Positions 5,303 through 7,717 of a stretch of DNA of 7,717 nt are shown here, piece by piece. Location of the stretch: positions 1-7,717 of the forward strand of contig SLST01000004.1 in the NCBI GenBank assembly GCA_007130265.1, in the 5' to 3' direction. Under the pieces are notes generated by a model. The model saw only the letters and a program-made list of their open reading frames with translations, was not told where the DNA came from and ran no database searches. The stretch's first letter is position 1, and every line of letters begins with the position of its first letter. The position numbers and the translations under genes are program-made. The DNA is from Spirochaetales bacterium (GTDB taxonomy: Bacteria > Spirochaetota > Spirochaetia > DSM-27196 > SLST01).

Positions 5303-6016
5303 CTAGGACGGCTCGAGGCGGTATCCACGCCGCCGATGCGAGCGTATCACCGGCGGCGAGTCCCATCCTGCAGTGACCGCGTTCAACGTCTTCCGCAACC
5401 GCGAGAGCTGCATATCAAGGGCACGGCTCGCGCCGGAGGCGATTCCGGTCACGGCGGCGAGCGCCTCCCTGGCCACGGGTTCCGGTCCCGAGCGCGCAAG
5501 AATCTGCAGAATCGCGTACTGGACAGGCGTGAGCGGTGCGGTGTGCGGCGGCTTCCGATGTCCGGTCCCGGTGATCCAGTGGGGTCCCCAAGTGATGGTA
5601 CCGCCGGAAAACGCAAGACGACTCTCACCGGCCATCCGTCGCAGTCGGTACCGAAGCTCAGCGGCGGACCACGGTTCGCACAGAAAATCGTCGAACGGTA
5701 TCCCGTCAAAGGCGTCCAGCCAGGTGGGAGATCCGGCTATGAGCACCGGGAGCGAGCGACACAGGTCGGACATGAGGAAGGCGGGATCATCGCCGAGCGC
5801 CGACGCCGGTACGAGGAGAACGGAAGCCGTGACGCCACCTTCGTTCTCGAGAAGCGGGCGCGCGTCGTCCGGGAGTATCTCTATCTCCCATTCGGCACCG
5901 TCGAGTGCAAGCCGAAGCCGCTCGTGCAGATAGGGATCACCCGATTTCAGCCAGAGCAGGTCAGGATTCGTCTTTGAGTTTCCGTTTGAGTGCTTCGAGC
6001 TCTTCGTCAACATCAT
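5303..6016 (-). CDS. Winged-helix regulator with a degenerate receiver-like N-terminal domain
   Basis: The C-terminal half (about residues 136-236 of 237) is an OmpR/PhoB-type winged helix: LTPVQYAILQIL opens it, ASRALDMQLSRLRKTL (196-211) is the recognition helix region, and VIRSHRRRGYRLEP (223-236) forms the wing. Residues about 18-129 have the length and strand pattern of a receiver domain (LLWLKSGDPYL; ASVLLVP, 64-70; LPVLIAG; FDDFLCEPWSAAELRYRL), but the phospho-acceptor aspartate position is Pro70 and the usual Lys-Pro near the end is Glu114-Pro115. It therefore probably works without phosphorylation, or by a ligand or protein contact. I chose ATG at 6016 (ATG 6013 and TTG 6010 are close alternatives); GGAGG (6036-6032) lies 15 bases upstream, rather far. 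The reading frame is open further upstream, but that part is antisense-like proline/arginine repeat inside pspA. The start overlaps pspA by 56 bases, so expression is probably coupled to it. Confidence 0.84.
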   Translation of the reverse strand: MMLTKSSKHSNGNSKTNPDLLWLKSGDPYLHERLRLALDGAEWEIEILPDDARPLLENEGGVTASVLLVPASALGDDPAFLMSDLCRSLPVLIAGSPTWLDAFDGIPFDDFLCEPWSAAELRYRLRRMAGESRLAFSGGTITWGPHWITGTGHRKPPHTAPLTPVQYAILQILARSGPEPVAREALAAVTGIASGASRALDMQLSRLRKTLNAVTAGWDSPPVIRSHRRRGYRLEPS

Positions 6017-6800
6017 CCCCGGTGCCGCCCGCCTCCGGATGGGCCGTGGACGACTCACCGGTGTTTCCGGCGGTGCTTCCGGCGGTGCTTCCGGCGGTGT
6101 TTCCGGCGGAACTACCCTGGGTCCTGTCTTCGATCGCGATCCTCTTCTTGAGATCCTCGAGAAGACGGTCCGTGTCGCCACCCGTCTCCAGCTGCGCGAA
6201 CTGCTGCTCAAGGGTATCGCTCTTATTGACATCTTCGATCTCGAGCATCGCTTCGTTCTCTGCCTCGAGCTGATCCATCCGTCGGCTCATCTGCTCGAAC
6301 GCCTCGAAGGCGGATGTATCCGCCATGCCGCCGATCGTCTCGTTTATCCGTTTCTGGGCCTCGGCCCGTCGCGAGCGCGCGATCAGAAGATTCTTCTTCC
6401 TCTGGGCTTCCTCGATCTTCTGCTGTAGCCCGCGAAGCGCGATTTTCAGCTTCTCGACGGACTCGTGCTGCGCTTCCCACTGTTCCTTGTATTGAGCGGC
6501 GGTCTTGTCGAACTCCTGTTTTCGGGCGAGCGCTTCCTTCGCAAGATCGTCCTTGCCCGCACGAACCGCAAGCATGGCCTTGCGCTCCCACTCCTGACCC
6601 GCCGCGAGATTCTCCTTCACCTGACGCTCGAGTTTCTTCTCGTCCGCGATCGCGGAAGCAACACTCTTCTTCGACTCGATGAGTTGCTGGTTCATGTCCA
6701 CGATCAGCTGGTTGAGCATCTTCTCGGGATTCTCGGCCTTGCTGATCATCTCGTTCAGATTGGACTTCACTACTCGCTTGAAGCGATCAAAGATCCCCAT
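5961..6800 (-). CDS. pspA: PspA/IM30 family membrane-protecting protein with extended C-terminus
   Basis: The 279-residue protein opens with MGIFDRFKRVVKSNLNEMI, the amphipathic membrane-binding helix of PspA/Vipp1, followed by the conserved NPEKMLNQLIVDM and long charged coiled-coil helices to about residue 220. Such proteins are ESCRT-III relatives that form cytoplasmic rings or rods on damaged inner membrane and limit proton leakage. E. coli PspA has 222 residues; this one adds a low-complexity linker of four AG(N/S)T units (232-247), a Gly/Ser/Thr stretch, and a final charged helix (DDVDEELEALKRKLKDE, 262-278), giving a Vipp1-like tail. The ATG at 6800 is preceded by GAGGAGG (6813-6807), which overlaps the stop codon of the upstream YbjN-like gene. 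The regulator gene begins inside its last 19 codons. The order suggests a self-contained membrane-stress operon rather than the PspF/sigma-54 arrangement of enterobacteria. Confidence 0.95.
   Translation of the reverse strand: MGIFDRFKRVVKSNLNEMISKAENPEKMLNQLIVDMNQQLIESKKSVASAIADEKKLERQVKENLAAGQEWERKAMLAVRAGKDDLAKEALARKQEFDKTAAQYKEQWEAQHESVEKLKIALRGLQQKIEEAQRKKNLLIARSRRAEAQKRINETIGGMADTSAFEAFEQMSRRMDQLEAENEAMLEIEDVNKSDTLEQQFAQLETGGDTDRLLEDLKKRIAIEDRTQGSSAGNTAGSTAGSTAGNTGESSTAHPEAGGTGDDVDEELEALKRKLKDES
6064..6111. repeat. Four tandem 12-base repeats inside pspA
   Basis: On the plus strand four direct units (TTTCCGGCGGTG, CTTCCGGCGGTG twice, TTTCCGGCGGAA) follow without gaps. On the coding (minus) strand they give four AG(N/S)T peptide units. 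Units differ only at the first base and at the last two bases of the final copy, which is what recent slippage expansion looks like. Because 12 is a multiple of three, copy-number change would keep the frame and lengthen or shorten the flexible linker. Confidence 0.9.
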
Positions 6801-6806
6801 GGCGTG

Positions 6807-6813
6807 CCTCCTC
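6807..6813 (-). promoter_or_regulatory. pspA ribosome binding site overlapping the upstream stop
   Basis: GAGGAGG lies six bases before the pspA ATG and shares bases with the TGA stop (6814-6812) of the YbjN-like gene. Ribosomes ending that gene would cover the pspA site, so the two translation rates are tied. Confidence 0.75.
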
Positions 6814-7204
6814 AGCCGACCGTGCGGTACCTGGCCAGCGTAGCGTAGTGCTGGGCGAGGGCCAGTCCGGTGGAATCGAGTGATGCCTGGAACTCCTCCA
6901 GATCCATCGTCGGCAGCTCAAGCGTATCGATGAGGATGACGTGCTGTTCCTCGACTGCGTACGCCCCATGGACCATATCTGCGTTCAGCCGAAGCAGGTC
7001 CTCGAAGAAGGCCTCACGTTCAGCCGACGGTATGTCCATGACGTTTGCCCGCAACGTGACGAGATCATCCTGAACGAAGACGACGATGGACCGCAGCCCG
7101 TTCTCCTCATCGGTGAGCAACCACATGTTCTCACCGATCTCCTCGTACACGAGCCCGAGATGGAGGAAGAACCCCTCCAACTTCTCTTTCGCTGACAACG
7201 GCAT
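6812..7204 (-). CDS. YbjN/CesT-like small protein, PspA partner candidate
   Basis: The 130-residue soluble protein has the alternating pattern of the YbjN / type III secretion chaperone-like fold: a first helix (AKEKLEGFFLHLGLVYEEI), strands (NMWLLTDEENGLRSIVVFVQDDLVTLRANVM in two parts, with a gap between Asn and Gly turns), a helix (AEREAFFEDLLRLNADMVHG), strands (AYAVEEQHVILIDTLEL) and a long final helix (DLEEFQASLDSTGLALAQHYATLARYR). No membrane segment or metal motif is visible. ATG at 7204 follows a strong AAAGGAG (7218-7212) at seven bases. Only 11 bases separate its stop from pspA, and its stop overlaps the pspA Shine-Dalgarno sequence, so the two are co-translated. E. coli places a small protein (YjfI, DUF2170) before its second PspA paralogue YjfJ; the parallel is one of layout only. 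The fold call is by eye and moderate. Confidence 0.68.
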   Translation of the reverse strand: MPLSAKEKLEGFFLHLGLVYEEIGENMWLLTDEENGLRSIVVFVQDDLVTLRANVMDIPSAEREAFFEDLLRLNADMVHGAYAVEEQHVILIDTLELPTMDLEEFQASLDSTGLALAQHYATLARYRTVG

Positions 7205-7223
7205 TGGTGAGCTCCTTTGGTAC

Positions 7224-7253
7224 TGTATACCGATTCCCGGCGTCCGGTGTCAC
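7224..7253 (-). promoter_or_regulatory. Possible promoter of the YbjN-like/pspA operon
   Basis: GTGACA (7253-7248, five of six to TTGACA) and TATACA (7229-7224, four of six to TATAAT) are 18 bases apart. Transcription would begin near 7217, right at the Shine-Dalgarno sequence, which is tight and lowers confidence. Read-through from the STAS gene is the alternative, since only 54 bases separate the two genes. Confidence 0.3.
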
Positions 7254-7256
7254 CGG
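7244..7256. repeat. Inverted repeat in the STAS/YbjN-like gap, operator candidate
   Basis: CCGGTG-A-CACCGG is a perfect six-base inverted repeat around a single base. It starts two bases after the STAS stop codon and covers the possible -35 of the pspA operon. The one-base centre makes it unlikely as an RNA hairpin, and no T tract follows on either strand, so a dimeric repressor or activator site is more plausible than a terminator. Confidence 0.4.
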
Positions 7257-7258
7257 GA

Positions 7259-7717
7259 TCAGCCGAGGAAGACCTGCCCGGCGGTATCAATCGCCAGAAT
7301 TGTCTTGCACTCCGAGCACCGAAAGCGCCCGGCCTTCGTCGCCTTGAGCTTCTTCCCGCAGATCGGACACTTGAAGATCTTCGGAAAGACATCAGAGCGC
7401 TGGGCCACGCCGCCCTTGGAGAAGAACTCCACTGCTTCGTCGAGACTGTCCTTGATGTTGAAGAACTGCGAGAAACCAAGCAGCTGAAACACCTCGTACA
7501 CCTTGGGCTGAATCTCGAGGAGCACGAGGTCTCCGCCGCGGGGCCGGACCGACTTGAGGAAGGCGGTAAAGGACCCGATCCCGGTACTGGAGACGTAGTT
7601 GAGGCCGGCACAGTGGAAGATCAGTTTGGTGAACCCCGCCTCGATGGCTCGATTCACGCGCTTCTGGAAGAAGTTGCTGTTGTACGTGTCGATATAGCCG
7701 GTGAGAAAGAGTATGAG
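7259..7717 (-). CDS. STAS-domain (anti-sigma-factor antagonist type) protein with C-terminal zinc ribbon, 5' end missing
   Basis: The frame is open to the right edge, so the true N-terminus is outside; 152 residues are visible. They start in a STAS beta strand (LILFLTGYIDTYNSNFFQK), continue through KLIFHCAGLNYVSSTGIGSF, whose serine pair (visible residues 43-44) sits where SpoIIAA-like antagonists are phosphorylated, then GGDLVLLEIQPKVYEVFQLLGF to SLDEAVEFF. A zinc ribbon follows: CPICGKK (Cys 117, 120) and RFRCSECKT (Cys 134, 137), ending AIDTAGQVFLG. STAS antagonists bind anti-sigma kinases and free partner sigma factors in a phosphorylation-dependent switch. The zinc ribbon is an unusual addition that may bind a partner or nucleic acid. 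A GTG at 7657 is internal to the STAS fold and should not be taken as the start. Its relation to the ECF system 3 kb away is unknown. Confidence 0.92.
   Translation of the reverse strand, partial: LILFLTGYIDTYNSNFFQKRVNRAIEAGFTKLIFHCAGLNYVSSTGIGSFTAFLKSVRPRGGDLVLLEIQPKVYEVFQLLGFSQFFNIKDSLDEAVEFFSKGGVAQRSDVFPKIFKCPICGKKLKATKAGRFRCSECKTILAIDTAGQVFLG

Noticed and set aside
6064..6111. CRISPR-like array.
   Set aside because: Units are 12 bases, contiguous without spacers, and inside the pspA coding frame.
6017..6232. N-terminal extension of the winged-helix regulator by 72 residues.
   Set aside because: The extension is Arg/Ser/Pro-rich, is the alternate frame of pspA repeats, and has no support; homology-like pattern begins near PDLLWL.
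6039..6428. Plus-strand frame with a Gly-rich repeat (GGASGGASGG).
   Set aside because: It is the antisense reading of the 12-base repeats and coiled-coil codons of pspA.

Overview
The window is a compact, high-GC bacterial segment (coding parts visibly above 60% G+C) with almost no free space between genes. The contents point to a bacterium with an elaborate envelope: a MurA end, a membrane-anchored TerB/J-domain protein of the DjlA type, an ECF sigma/anti-sigma pair, a PspA/IM30 protein and a STAS protein with a zinc ribbon. My guess is a high-GC diderm, possibly a spirochaete, but that rests on overall feel and is weak. There is no mobile element, CRISPR array, rRNA or tRNA.

Layout. (1) 1-244, plus strand: the last 80 codons of murA. 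(2) 3621-235, minus strand: a three-gene operon in which every junction overlaps. It encodes two membrane proteins of three plus three membrane segments, the second carrying a TPR-like insert, then a DjlA-like TerB/J-domain protein that converges on and overlaps the murA stop. (3) 3622-3688: a short divergent promoter region with a candidate promoter on each strand. (4) 3689-5020, plus strand: a three-gene operon of ECF sigma factor, membrane-bound anti-sigma factor without zinc ligands, and a YbjQ/UPF0145 protein, again with overlapping junctions. (5) 5021-5302: the only real gap, AT-richer (about 52% G+C by hand count), between two converging operons, with two perfect DnaA boxes. (6) 7204-5303, minus strand: a YbjN/CesT-like small protein, PspA/IM30 with a repeat-bearing C-terminal extension, and a winged-helix regulator with a degenerate receiver-like N-terminus whose start lies inside pspA. 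(7) 7717-7259, minus strand: the C-terminal part of a STAS-domain protein with a four-cysteine zinc ribbon.

Taken together, the window reads as an envelope-maintenance and envelope-stress neighbourhood: transmembrane sensing (anti-sigma) releases an ECF factor, PspA guards the inner membrane, and the divergent operon encodes membrane proteins plus a membrane-tethered J-protein that would bring DnaK to the membrane. The functional links between operons are inference. The observations most worth checking are the two six-segment membrane proteins that resemble LptF/LptG in topology, the non-phosphorylatable regulator embedded in pspA, the zinc-less anti-sigma domain, and the DnaA-box gap between converging operons.
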